Positions 10,450-20,680 of a stretch of DNA of 45,581 bases are shown here, in pieces (positions within the stretch are counted from its first letter, which is position 1; each line of letters opens with the position of its first letter). Below the pieces are notes generated by a model. It did not search any database and was not told the origin of the DNA. It saw only the letters and a list, made by a program, of their open reading frames with translations. A program made the translations under genes and the position numbers. Source of the stretch: Zygnema cylindricum (lineage: Eukaryota; Streptophyta; Zygnematophyceae; Zygnematales; Zygnemataceae); NCBI GenBank assembly GCA_037447655.1, contig JBBHKE010001394.1, forward strand, positions 1-45,581. Direction: 5' to 3'.

Positions 10450-11144
10450 CAGCTGCTGGTGTACTTTTTGTTCGGATACTGTACGACATGGCCTAAATGT
10501 CGACACGTGGTATATTCGGATTTGCTCCTTTAATCCTCGGAGATGTCGCGATCGAATGTCATTCTGCCACTTGTCATCCGATGTGGTGATGACCAAAAAC
10601 TGTTGTTATCCTCTTCCGCAATCTCGGCATTCATTCCGGTTGTCCAATTGAATGCAGATTTAAATCGAAGCCGTAATAAATACCTGCGCGGTGTTTGTTT
10701 TGCTATCGAAACAAATGCGCGGTACTAGTTTTTTGTCTGTACCTTAATCCGTACTTTTACAGAATCGAACCTATGTATCTTGTAAATAATTTCCATTAAA
10801 TGAATTTGTCAGGGTAGAAATGTTTATATAATTATCAAACACTATACAATCTAACACTAGCCATAGACTAAATGGATAGAGCTACCAGCTACCGGCGGCT
10901 TTGACGACCGCTATGTACCAAGATCAAATCCTGTGTCCGACTGCTTTACTTTTAGTAAATCAACTAATCTACTACCCGTAAATCTCAGGATAGCATAAGC
11001 AACCATGGCTCTAGCTTTATCTCATACTTTATGTGTCAACAACAAGTGTGGGAGTTGAAGAGAGAAGTTAGAGGCAGACTGCCTTGGCTTCTTTTGTGCA
11101 TTTTATTCTAGACCAAAAAACTAAACTAACCATCAATTTCTACA
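10450..11144 (-). repeat. Orphan family-1 copia LTR, truncated
   Basis: Aligns with 8050-8743: GTGTACTTTTTGTTCGGATA at the left, the CCATGGCT box, and a terminus ATCAATTTCTACA at 11144. The downstream third of the LTR is missing on the low-coordinate side, and no copia interior follows. It contains the tRNA-like module at 10868-10953 with B-box-like AGATCAAATCC and TTTT. Confidence 0.8.
10868..10953 (+). other. tRNA-like module antisense in orphan LTR
   Basis: A-box-like ACTAAATGGATAGAGC resembles plant tRNA-Arg A-boxes (CTAATGGATAAGGC). It is followed by AGATCAAATCC (10921-10931) and TTTT (10950-10953). More decayed than the copies at 8444 and 21629. Confidence 0.4.
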
Positions 11145-11478
11145 GGGGGGTATCGCAGGACCTAAAGGAAAGGGTTTGGGTGCAAATTGACCTTCTGAAT
11201 TTGCTGATGTATCTTGGGAGCTTCCCACTTTTGTATCGGTGGAGATCTCCTCCGCCGTAGAGTCTTTGGTGGAATAAAGACCAGACGAAAGGGTTCACAA
11301 TCCTTTGAGACAGTACACTCCTCCTTCGTCACCATCAGACAATCTCTTGATCTTCCCCCTTCTCCTCGTCCACTTCCTTTCTCTCAATCCGCAAGACCTA
11401 CAGCCGACCCCATAGACATTCCCGCAGCACTCACCAGGTTGGTGGCTGGACCCTTGTTACCTCCGCCCTACTTAAAAT
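11145..11478. other. Unassigned segment between two LTRs
   Basis: Follows the orphan LTR with a GGGGGG run and is cut by the LTR at 11479. The plus frame overlapping 11214-11522 is proline/serine-rich in its second half (SLDLPPSPRPLPFSQSARPT) and runs into the LTR. No family recognised; possibly the remains of a retroelement interior or host sequence. Confidence 0.3.
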
Positions 11479-11684
11479 TGTTGAAATCACTAGATTTAGG
11501 GGAGGTATTGTCTAGGTCTTAATTAAAATAAAAAGGAAAAAGAAAAGCAGAGGCAGCCTACCTCTACCTTCTCTCTCTAGCCCCTATACTTTTTGTAGTC
11601 ACTGAAGGAGAGAGAGGGAGGTGGAGCCATGGCTACCTTAGCTCCATAGGCAGGGCTTAAGAGTGACCTAAGTCGCTCTCAACC

Positions 11685-11770
11685 AAAAAGGTTGAGTGCG
11701 GCAGGACTCGACGCTCCGACCGGTAGGGCAAGGCGTAACCGTCAAACCTTACCAGTCTGTCGTAGTAGTC
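11685..11770 (-). other. tRNA-like module antisense in LTRa
   Basis: On the minus strand: A-box-like GACTGGTAAGG (11747-11757), a B-box position reading GCGTCGAGTCC (11704-11714), then TTTTT (11685-11689) inside the small hairpin CTCAACC-TTTTT-GGTTGAG. Confidence 0.5.
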
Positions 11771-12117
11771 CGTTAGGATACATAGGGTTCGACAGCTATT
11801 TAAAACATTAGATAGACAACTAATCGATTAACGGAATTACAAATAGGATACATAAAAACTAGTTGAGGAATTAAATACGCACGAAACCAATGTACCAGAC
11901 ATTTGTTTTTGAACGGCTGGGAATTAAAGCCGGTTTGGATCCAACGGCTCACATCACTGCCGAGATCCCGTAATAGCCGCTTTGGCAGTTTTCGGATGTA
12001 ACATGACCTGGCGACACGTGGCAAAATGTCATTGGAAAGCGGGAAACCCGAGAAGCATGAGGAGAAGTTCGGAGAAGACAAACGTCCACTCCATGGCATT
12101 GTCGTGCACAGGCCGTA

Positions 12118-12180
12118 CAGAAAGTACATGGGCCATAGTACCTTTCGGTACTGTATAGTCTTTTGATTCGTTCAGTACAT
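12118..12180. promoter_or_regulatory. GTAC cluster upstream of LTRa TATA box
   Basis: Five GTAC tetramers, two in the inverted arrangement GTACAGAAAGTAC, about 80-140 bp before the TATATATAT box at 12256. Candidate SBP/SPL-type sites, by inference from the known GTAC core. Confidence 0.4.
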
Positions 12181-12255
12181 CAGTAGATAGGATTTGTGAG
12201 AGGGTTTAGGACTTAGTGAATTGAAGAGGTAGCCGCCTCTCTCCCAACAAGCTTG

Positions 12256-12264
12256 TATATATAT
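12256..12264 (+). promoter_or_regulatory. TATA box of LTRa
   Basis: TATATATAT in the context CTTG...TGGCATC, conserved in position with 22200-22210 and TATAAAATA at 16867. Expected promoter of the genomic RNA. Confidence 0.6.
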
Positions 12265-12476
12265 TGGCATCCTTGCCACTCCATATTTAATCGCCTTAGT
12301 GGGTTTTTTTAGTAATTCTTTTTGCTGTGGACTCAAGGGAGTCCATATTGCACAGTGGTGTATTAGATTATCTATTTGTCTGCTTGGGTGGCAATTGTTT
12401 TTGTTGAAAGTGGGTTAGTCAAAAGCTACCTAGAGGCTTCCTCGATTTTGGTCCAAATGGGGGACATAGAATTGCA

Positions 12477-13748
12477 GGCTCATAGACTTCCCTTTCCCAA
12501 AGCCGCCACTTATAGAGGTGAGAAAGTACTAGATCTGGGCCAAACAAATATCTGGGGACCTACTAAGGTACCTTCGGTTGGAGGAAAGAGGTTTATGTTG
12601 ACAATAATCGATGAGTGGTCTAGATACTCTAGAGTTTACTTCCTAAAAACAAAGTCTAAAACATCAACTTACTTCAAAGAATATAAAGCCTGGAGTGAGA
12701 AGTTGCATGGAACCCCCATTCAGAGAATAAGGAGTGATAATGGGGGGGATTATACCTCTCACCAGTTTGAGGAATACTTGAGAGATGAGAGATTTCAGCA
12801 CCAAAAAACCGTACCATATAACCCGGACCAAAATGGGTTAGCTGAGAGGTTGAACCGAACACTAGGTGATTGTGCATGCAGTATGTTGGCCGACAAGAAA
12901 ATAGGAAAGAGATTTTGGGCAGAAGCCATGAACTGTGCCATCTACATTAAAAATAGAGTCCTTAACTCAGCTGTTAACAAAATTACACCTTATGAGAGAT
13001 GGGTTGGAAGGAAACCAAATATCTCTCACCTTAAAGTATTCGGTAGCCAAGTTTAAAGTCTTAACACGGATAGGAAAAACAAGAAACTAGGTGCTAAGGG
13101 AAAACCTTGATACTTTGTAGGATATGATGAGGATGACAAAGGATATACAGTCTATGACTTAGCAAAGAGAGATATCATTCTGGTCAAACACCTAGTTGTT
13201 ATGGATGAAGGGAAGTCATTTGACCCCTTTAAATATACCAAGAAGATAAGAATCAGATTTGAGTGTGAAGGTGAGGAGGACTCCGTCCTTCCCGAGAGGG
13301 ACATGATTGAAATATGTATTGCAGATTCAGGGGAGATCCAAAACACATGAGATCTATGAGAAACCTCACATATTCTTATGGACACTGAGTAGACAGAAGT
13401 GGAGGAACCGGAACCAGCTTCCATAGATAGGGGAGCCGATGAGACAGTAAGGAGAAATCGAAGACTTCCCTCTATCCCAACTTCCGAGTTTGAGGGGGGG
13501 AGAAGGAGCAGCAAAAGGATTTAGGAAAAACAGGCCGCTCACAAGTTAACTAAGCTATCTCACCTAGATGAGCCTCAATCATACTCGGAGGTAGTAAGTA
13601 GTCCGAAGAAAGACAAATGGATTAGAGCCATAAATGATGAGATGGCCTCCATCATGGAAGAAAATACTTAGGAACTAGCGGATAGTCCTCCGGACAAAAA
13701 ACAGATTGGCTGTAAATGGGTGTTTAAACTAAAACTGAACCTAGATAA
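12477..13748 (+). pseudogene. Copia integrase and linker (element II)
   Basis: Begins mid-protein at HRLPFPKAATYRGEK. The core reads TNIWGP (first catalytic Asp replaced by Asn), RSDNGGDY (second Asp kept) and NGLAERLNRTLGD (Glu kept). The frame is open from inside the LTR (12376) to a stop at 13057, giving a fused LTR-integrase frame. Beyond that the hinge (YDEDDKGYTVYDL, KHLVVMDEGKSFDPFKYTK) and the start of RT (GCKWVFKLKLNLD) continue with stops at former Trp/Gln-type codons until the solo LTR insertion. Confidence 0.85.
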
Positions 13749-14666
13749 TGTTGTCCATAGCCATTTCTAGCCATGGATTCACCCTAGGAAGCACCACAGA
13801 CTACCCTAAAAACAGCGTACTTTGGATACACACAGAATTCAACAGAATTAACAAAACAAGCTGAAACTACATTCACAGATATTTTCTAGGATATAAAATA
13901 ACCTCACAAAGTTTCAGACAAAAATAATAAACAGATTGATCACATCATCTAGTCAAAGTTGCAGAAAAACAGTCTGCCAGAACTTTGATCAGACAGGCTA
14001 ACTTCACAATGAAGTAAAACACAGACCAGGAACACAATACACCTGAAAATCTGTGACAATATAAAAAATATAAATAGGAACAAACATGCAGAATTTCAGA
14101 TAATTCCGCTATCAGATCTGAGTGTAATCCTCAGATACAATTACCAAAAATAACCATAAACAGTTTTTGGTCCAAAAAGTTCCTATGTCCTAAAATGACG
14201 AAGTCCTACAAATATATACAAGAGCTTACTGCTGAATGTACGGAGGCATATCAGCGGTACGCTATCTACCAGCTACCTCTATTAATGTCGATATACCTGA
14301 ATACTTCAAGGTATGTCAAAGTGAGTAAATCTACACTAATAATTAATTCACAAAAAGACACATCAATGTTCAACCAAATATTTACATCGACGCTTCCGTA
14401 AAATCCGCGTACTGAGTATCAACTTGATTAGTCACTTGAGGACGAAACCACGTCATGAACCAACATCACATACGTACGGTCCACTTGATACCACATTATC
14501 AAAATACAATCCTTTAACTTCAATTGTACAATTACTCACCCAATCCACAAATCCATTCGAACCTCCATTTGTACCACCACAATATTTCCGGTAATAATCT
14601 ACGCACGAACCGTCGCGTGCGCACAAAATGTGGCGTAAGTACGAAACTAACATTTCAAAAACAACA
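13749..14666 (-). mobile_element. Family-2 copia solo LTR, TSD GATAA
   Basis: 918 bp, TGTTGTCC...ACAACA, flanked by GATAA at 13744-13748 and 14667-14671, exactly splitting the RT sequence of element II. The sequence matches the LTRs at 22387-23125 and 27570-28449 (AAGTCCTA..., TACGGAGGCAT blocks). Judged by the element attached to 27570, all three are minus-oriented. No interior remains: it arose by LTR-LTR recombination after insertion. Confidence 0.92.
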
Positions 14667-14671
14667 GATAA

Positions 14672-16060
14672 TACCATCGAGAGATATAAGGCTTAATTGG
14701 TAGCAAAGGGGTTCTCCCAAAAGGAGGGGATTGACTATGAGGAAACTTTTGCTCATGTTGTTTGGTTCCCATCAGTAAGGACTCTCCTCAGTCTGGCAGC
14801 AGTAGAAGACATGGAAATACACCAAATGGACATTAAGACTGCATTTTTTAATGGTGAGTTAGAGGAAGAAATTTTTATGAGGCAACCAAAGAGAATTGTG
14901 GAGGAAGGAGAAAAGAGCAAAGTCTACAGGCTTATAAAGTCCTTATATGGACTGAAGCAGGCTTCAGACAATGGAATAAGAAACAAGATGATTTTCTCAC
15001 TTGTGTGGGATATATCCGGATCAACTCTGACCATTCTATCTAAATGTTTGAAGATGAGAATGGTGTCAATTTTACTGCAATTTATGTGGATGATCCGTTG
15101 GTGATAGTAAGTCTTCGAAAAGATCGATAAGTTAAAGAAAGATCTTAGAAGTTGATTTGACATGAAGGATTTAGGGGAGGCAAGATATATTTTGGGAATT
15201 TAAATAGAGAGAGATAGGGGGAAAAGGATCATTAGACTTACTCAGAAAGAAGCAATAGGTAACATGCTTAAGAAATACTAGATGGAAAAGGCAAACAGTT
15301 GTACCACTCCCATAAGTGATGGGAGTGTTTAGGAGGAGTGATAATCTTAGATGATCAAATGAGTTCATAGGAGAGAGAGTTTTTGAAGTCAATTCCTTAT
15401 AGACAGGTCGTAGGGAGTTTGATCTACTTTATGAACTGTACAACGTCGGACATAGTGGCAGCATTAGGAGTCCTCAGTAAAAGTCTTAACGATCTTAAGA
15501 AGAAAGATTCAGAGGTAGCCAAGAGAATCATGAGATATCTGGTGGGAACGAAAGAGTTATTGTTGCATTTAGGAGGGGAGCACACTCATATCACTACTTG
15601 GTGTGATGCCAGTTATGGGGATGCACCTATGAGAAGATGCACTTCTGGTTTTGTGTTGTATGTGGGAGAAGGTGCATGTTGTTGGAGCAGTAAACAACAA
15701 AAGGTGGTTGCTCGGTCTACTGTGGAGGCTGAGTATATGGCCTCTTGTTCTGCTGTGAAAGAGTTGATTTAGGTCAAGTTGTTGTTGCAAGAATTGATGT
15801 ATATGAAGAAAAGAGTGCATGAAGTGTTTTGTGATAATTAAGCTGCCATTGCAATTGTAGCAAATCCAAAACATCATTTCAATGCTAAGCATATGGACAC
15901 AAGGTTGAGTTTTTTGAGAGAAAAAGTTGAGAATAAGATTGTGAATCTTGTATATAGATATGATGAGGAAATGGTGGCTAATATGATGACAAAACTAGTG
16001 CCTTCTTCCAAATCAAAATAATGCAGAGAAAAATGTGGACTAAACTTGAAGTTAAAGTTA
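14672..16060 (+). pseudogene. Copia RT-RNase H (element II), multiply broken
   Basis: Resumes after the solo LTR with VAKGFSQKEGIDYEETFAHV, QMDIKTAFFNGELEEEIFM and SLYGLKQA, then a frameshift near 14970, after which the catalytic box reads YVDDPLV in another frame. RNase H runs from 15383 (IPYRQVVGSLIYFMNC, WCDASYGD, STVEAEYMAS), with a stop at the position that is Trp in paralogues (KELMWVK). It ends near GLNLKLKLD before the polypurine-like GGGAG. Confidence 0.85.
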
Positions 16061-16275
16061 GACTAGAAAATAATGGGAGTTTTGAAATTTGGTAGATTTA
16101 TAGAGTATTTTCAAAGTCTAAATATATCAGTATAAAAAGGAAAAGAAAAAGGCGGACATCTTGCCTCCACTTCTTCTCTCTAGCCATCATACTTGTTGTA
16201 GTCACTGAAGGATAGAGAGGGTGGTTGAACCATGGCTGCCTTAGTTTAACACGCAGTTGTTTTTAGTAGGTGACT

Positions 16276-16370
16276 AAAAAGATACTTGACGAACCCAGGA
16301 TTTGATCGTAGTACCTGCTCTTCATCAAGTTTGCCGGTTGCGGTCAGCTTTATCCTATTAGTCTAGGACC
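16276..16370 (-). other. tRNA-like module antisense in LTRb
   Basis: On the minus strand: A-box-like AGACTAATAGGATAAAGC (16347-16364, close to tRNA-Arg A-boxes), B-box-like CGATCAAATCC (16298-16308), TTTTT (16276-16280). Architecture retained although the surrounding LTR has diverged strongly. Confidence 0.5.
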
Positions 16371-16712
16371 AATGCTAAATGCTATAGGGTTTGATAGATA
16401 TTTATTTATTTAGGAGTGAACTAATTCATTTAATTGAAACTATATACGACATGCATAGATACAGTTTTGTAAATTATGGAGTACGGTACGGTTTACAATT
16501 GGATACTACGCATTTTGTTTTGACAACGAAACAAATATCGTGCAAGTATTTATGACGGCTGAGATTTCATTTTAGCTGTTATCCAACAGCGCACACCATT
16601 GCCAAGATGGCGGAGTGGTCACTTTGGCTTTTTGTGACATGGCATGACCTGGCGCCACGTGGAGAGATGACATTTGGTCACGGGAATTCCGAGGAACACG
16701 TAATAGCCTTAT

Positions 16713-16790
16713 CGTACATTGGTCGTACAAAAGGTACACCGGCAGTAGTACTTTTTGGTACGGTACAGTAATATGATTGGTCCGTACCTC
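16713..16790. promoter_or_regulatory. GTAC cluster in LTRb U3
   Basis: Seven GTAC tetramers in 77 bp, upstream of TATAAAATA at 16867-16875. The cluster is kept although the sequence between sites differs from LTRa. Confidence 0.4.
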
Positions 16791-16866
16791 AGTAGACAGG
16801 AAATATTAGAGAGATTTAGGACTTAGTATTTTTGGAAATACAGTCACCTCTCCCCTTGAGCGTTTG

Positions 16867-16875
16867 TATAAAATA
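16867..16875 (+). promoter_or_regulatory. TATA box of LTRb
   Basis: TATAAAATA followed by GGCATCTTTGCCACCCCATA, positionally equivalent to the TATA boxes of LTRa and LTRc. Confidence 0.6.
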
Positions 16876-17088
16876 GGCATCTTTGCCACCCCATAACCTA
16901 TCGGCTAGTTGGCCGTTTTCAGTGATTCTTTTTGCTACGGACTCACGAGAGTCTAAGCTATTTAGGTGTGCAGTTAGACTATCAGTTTGCCTTCTTGGGC
17001 AGTATTGGTTGTTGCTTGAAGTGGGTTAGTTAAAAACTATCTAGAGGCTTCCTGAATCTTGTAATCCAATGGAGGACACAAAATTGCA

Positions 17089-17340
17089 TCACCCTCTCAA
17101 TCTGCCCCACTCTCATCTTTTTTCTCTCCCTCTCCCTCACCCTCTCGATCTGCCTTTATCTCTCCCTCTCCCTTTTCCTCTCCCTTTCCCTCTCCCTCTC
17201 TCTCACCCTCTCAATCTGTCGCACTCACCCTTTTCCTCTCCCTCATCCTCTCCCTCTCCCTCATCCTCTCTCTCTCCCTCTTTCGTTCAATCTGCTGTGC
17301 TCTCTTACTCTCTCTCTCCCTCTTCTTCTCCCATTTTCTT
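17089..17340. repeat. CT-rich low-complexity tract
   Basis: (CTCTCC)n / (CCTCTC)n pyrimidine tract starting exactly at the LTRb end. The open frame across it (17069-17419) is an artefact of the repeat. Confidence 0.9.
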
Positions 17341-18050
17341 TTCCATACAATCAATATCTTGTGGTTTCTCTTTTCTTTTTTCCCTCTCCCATTTACTCGC
17401 CACCAACTTTACACATTAATGTCATTAATTTATTTTCCTAACTCCATTGTTGTATTATTTTCTTTTGTCGTAGGCACGGGTTTTCGTTCAGTAAGGTGAT
17501 GGGGATAGAGGAATAAACTCATGGATTGTAGGAATGTTATCGAGTCTTGTTTACTCCATTTAATATAAGGACTTTGAAACAAATTTCTACATCAGTTAGA
17601 GAAGGTTATTAGATTATCATTTGTTACAAAAGAGAATTTTTATAGAAGATCTACATTTCTTTCATGTAGATGAACATTTAATTTACGTTTGATAAATAGG
17701 TATTTGGTTGTACATATCTTAGGATTTTTACGGTGAATCTCTTTTTCATTTTTAGGCGATAAGGATTTTGTTTATTTCCAAGTGTCCTCTTTTAATACTT
17801 TTATAATTGTAATTCGTTTTGATTTTGTTGCAATGATGGATGCTCTGGTTTTATTTCTCCATGTTTTGTAAATGTCAAGCAATACACGTGATGAAGTGTG
17901 TGGGCATTGTTAACCATTTTGGTTTGTCGCTCTTTTTATTTTGCTTTCTCTCTCTCTCTTTTTGTAGTTGTCAACCTATCTTCATTTAAGTATGTCTTTT
18001 TATCTCACCGAATCTCTCTTTTTTATTTATCTGTCTCTCTCCCTTATGGT
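17341..18050. other. AT-rich unassigned spacer
   Basis: T-rich on the plus strand with TCTCTCT runs. No protein-like frame and no terminal repeats recognised. Confidence 0.4.
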
Positions 18051-18051
18051 A

Positions 18052-18610
18052 TTTAGCGACGAGAGTGTATCGTCGCTGAATGGTATGTTCTTATGGTATT
18101 CAGCGACAATAGTGTATCGTCGCTGAAAGGTATTTTCTTGTTTCTTGACTGTCAGTGACGAGACTGTCTCCGAAGTGAATGGCATGTTACATTTTTCACC
18201 TTTGAGCGACGACACTGTGTCAAGACTCAGTGGTAAAACCCTTTTATCCCTCCCATAATTATTTGTCTCATACTTTCCATCTATGTTTAATATTCGACAA
18301 AACAACACTCTCCCTCCCTTTAACCCTTATACTCTTAGACTTGTGTTGTTATGTTTCACACTCTTTGTTGTACATCCTTAAAATCTAGTTTTTTTCTCTC
18401 TTTTTCTATTTGTCTCTATTCCATTATTTCTTAATTTTTCTGTCATTTTCTCTCACATGGTCTCTTTACTTTATATCTTTGTCTCTCTTACCCTTATTAC
18501 CCTTATGGCATATTATAACTTATGTCATTCAACGATGATACTATCTCGTTGCTGAATGGTATACTTCATTTTTGACCATTTCTCGACGACACTGTCTCGT
18601 TGCTTAATGT
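18052..18610. repeat. Array of palindromic AGCGACGA...TCGTCGCT units
   Basis: Six degenerate units start near 18055, 18101, 18149, 18204, 18528 and 18592. Each is about 25 bp with arms AGCGACGA and TCGTCGCT around a short centre such as GAGTGTA. The first four are spaced 46-55 bp. Similar CGACG palindromes occur in subterminal regions of several plant DNA transposons. No element ends could be fixed. Confidence 0.6.
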
Positions 18611-18893
18611 TTTTATGATACTTCAATTTACGATGGTAATAAATAATACTCCACATTTTGACCCCATCACTACAAATAAATGTCATCTGTTATTTTTGCC
18701 ATAAAACTTGCTTAAACAAAACATGGAAACAAACATCACAAAGAGAGATATATTAATATTCAATGTGAAAAAAAGAAATACAATGTAGACTACTTACTGA
18801 CGTTAAAGAAATGTACAAATATAACACTACCAACATAAAACTACAAAAATAAATGCCAAAGAAATAGACACTATTAAAATAATTTTATGCAAA
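18611..18893. other. AT-rich unassigned spacer ending at copia junction
   Basis: No gene. CACTACAAATAAA at 18668 resembles a CACTA terminus but lacks a mate. Copia homology begins at about 18894. Confidence 0.4.
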
Positions 18894-19795
18894 CGAGTCT
18901 ACTTCTTGAAAACAAAGTCTAAAACACCAAAATACTTTAAAGAATACAAAGCCTGGAGTGAGAAGTTACACGGAACCCCCATTAAAAGAATAAGGAGTGA
19001 TAATGGGGGAGAGTACACCTCTAACCAGTTTGAGGATTATTTGAGAGATGAGGGAGTTCGGCATCAAAAAAAGTGTACCGAATAATCCAGAAAGAATGGG
19101 GTAGCTGAGAGGTTAAACTAGACTTTGGGAGATAGTGTGTGCAGCATGCTGGCAGATAAGAAAATAGGAAGAATATTCTGGGCAGAGGCCATGAACTACG
19201 CTAACTACATTAAAATAGTGTCCTCACCACTGCCGTTAAAGGAATGACCCCTTATGAGAGATGGGTTGGGAGGAAACCGAATATTTATCACTTGAAAGTA
19301 TTCGGTAGTCAAGTTTACAGTCTTGACACAGATAAGAAAAAACTGGAAATTAGATGCCAAAGGGAAACCGGATAATTTGTGGGATATAATGAGGATGTCA
19401 AAGGATATAGAGTCTATGACTTATCTTAACATGATATCATTCTAGTAAAGCATCTAGTTGTCATGGATGAAGGTAAGTCTTTTGATCCCTTCAAATACAC
19501 AAAGAAAATAAGAATCAGTTTTGAGTTCGAGAGTGAGGAGGACTTAGATCTTTCCGGAAAGGACATAAGTGAAAACATGATTGCAGATTCAGGGGAGATA
19601 AAAGATGGAGGAGATATACTAGAATCTCCTCATATTCCTACACACTTTGATGCGAGAGAGGAAGAGGAGTCAGAACTGATTTCCATGGAAAGGAGAGCTG
19701 ATGAGACAGTTTGGAGGAATCCAAGACTTCCCTCTATTCCTGCTTCGGACTTTCAGGGAGGACAGAGGTGCAGCAAATGGCTTCAACAAAAATAG
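18894..19795 (+). pseudogene. Copia integrase C-part and hinge (element III)
   Basis: Frames read KYFKEYKAWSEKLHGTPIKR, RSDNGGEYTSNQFE and NGVAERLN, with several frameshifts and stops (near 19075, 19123, 19215). An uninterrupted acidic hinge follows at 19463-19795 (KYTKKIRISFEFESEEDLD), ending RRSSK-type before the RT. The second catalytic Asp and the Glu are present; the region of the first is deleted. Confidence 0.8.
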
Positions 19796-19855
19796 CCTGT
19801 TCACAACGTAACAAAGCTTTCTCACCCAAATGAGCCTCAGTCATACTCGGAGGCA

Positions 19856-20647
19856 ATGGACAGTTCAGAGAAAGAAAGATGGGTCAAAGCCATAAATGAT
19901 GAGATGGCTTCAATCATGGAGGCAAATACTTGGGAGCTGGTGGATTGTCCACCAGACAGAAAACCTATTGGGTGTAAATGGGTATTTAAACTGAAACTGA
20001 ACCCATATAACACCATCAAGAGATATAAGGCCCGGCTAGTGGCAAAAGGGTTCACCCAAAAAGAAGGGATAGATTACGAGGAGACTTTTGCTACGGTAGT
20101 TCGATTCCCATCCGTGAGGATTCTCCTTAGTTTAGCAGCAGCGGAAAACAGGGAGATACATCAGTTGGATATTAAGACCGCCTTCCTCAACGGTGAACAG
20201 GAGAAGGAAATCTTCATGCGGCAACCAGAAGGTTTTGTGGAAGAAGGAGAAGAAAGCAAAGTATGCAGACTTGTAAAGTCCTTATATGGACTGAAGCAAG
20301 CCCCCAAACAATGGAATAAGAAATTAGATGAGTTTCTTACCAGCCTGGGGTATATTCAGATCAGTTTTATGTTTGAGGACGAGAATGATGTGATTTTTAT
20401 TGCAATTTATGTGGATGGTTTGCTGGTATTGAGTAAGTCTATAGAGAAGATAAATAGGCTAAAGAAAGATCTGAGAAGCAGATTTGACATGAAGGATTTA
20501 GGGGAGGCTAAATATATTTTGGGAATTCAAATGGAAAGAGATAGGGGGAAGAGGATAATCAGACTTACTCAGAAAGAGGCCATAGGAAATATGTTGGAGA
20601 AATTTGAAATGGAGAATGCAAACAGTTGTACCACTCCTATGGATTAG
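19856..20647 (+). pseudogene. Copia reverse transcriptase (element III), YVDG active site
   Basis: A 263-codon open frame covering most of the RT: MASIMEANTWELVDC, GCKWVFKLKLNPYNT, GFTQKEGIDYEETFATVVRF, QLDIKTAFLNGEQEKEIFM, LYGLKQAPKQWNKKL, then IYVDGLLVLS. The catalytic box is YVDG rather than YVDD, so the second active-site Asp is lost although the frame is open. It ends at a TAG after CTTPMD; RNase H follows in the same orientation. This is the longest intact reading frame in the window. Confidence 0.9.
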
Positions 20648-20680
20648 AAGAAAGTAAGTGATGGGAGTGTAGAAGGAGGA

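Larger units (their letters stand above)
11479..12476 (+). repeat. 5' LTR of element II (LTRa, family 1)
   Basis: 998 bp, TGTTGAAATCACTAG to AATTGCA. It contains a TATATATAT box at 12256-12264, five GTAC sites at 12118-12180, and an antisense tRNA-like module at 11685-11770. It is nearly the same sequence as the LTR at 21423. Confidence 0.9.
11479..17088 (+). mobile_element. Ty1/copia element II (family 1), mosaic
   Basis: LTR (11479-12476), integrase, RT, RNase H and a second LTR (16080-17088). Gag, protease and the primer-binding site are deleted: the first LTR ends ...AATTGCA and is followed directly by integrase codons. The two LTRs are quite different, whereas the first is about 95% identical by eye over 345 bp to the LTR at 21423. 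The unit is therefore a recombinant, not a simple insertion. A family-2 solo LTR interrupts the RT. No target duplication is evident. Confidence 0.85.
16080..17088 (+). repeat. 3' LTR of element II (LTRb, divergent family 1)
   Basis: 1009 bp from TTTTGAAATTTGG (first G of TGTTG mutated), after GGGAG, to AAAATTGCA. It shares the family-1 landmarks: CCATGGCTGCCTTAG, the tRNA-like module, a GTAC cluster, a TATA box and GTGGGTTAGTTAAAA, but is clearly a different subfamily from LTRa and LTRc. Confidence 0.85.

Noticed and set aside
17069-17419. 116-codon Ser/Pro/Leu-rich frame
   Set aside because: It is the translation of a CT-rich simple repeat.
18052-18610. CRISPR array
   Set aside because: Units are palindromic and degenerate, spacers are not unique-length, there are no cas genes, and the context is a plant nuclear genome.
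18668-18680. CACTA transposon terminus (CACTACAAATAAA)
   Set aside because: No matching inverted terminus or 3-bp duplication found. The CGACG palindrome array lies on the outer side of the putative end, the wrong side for subterminal repeats.
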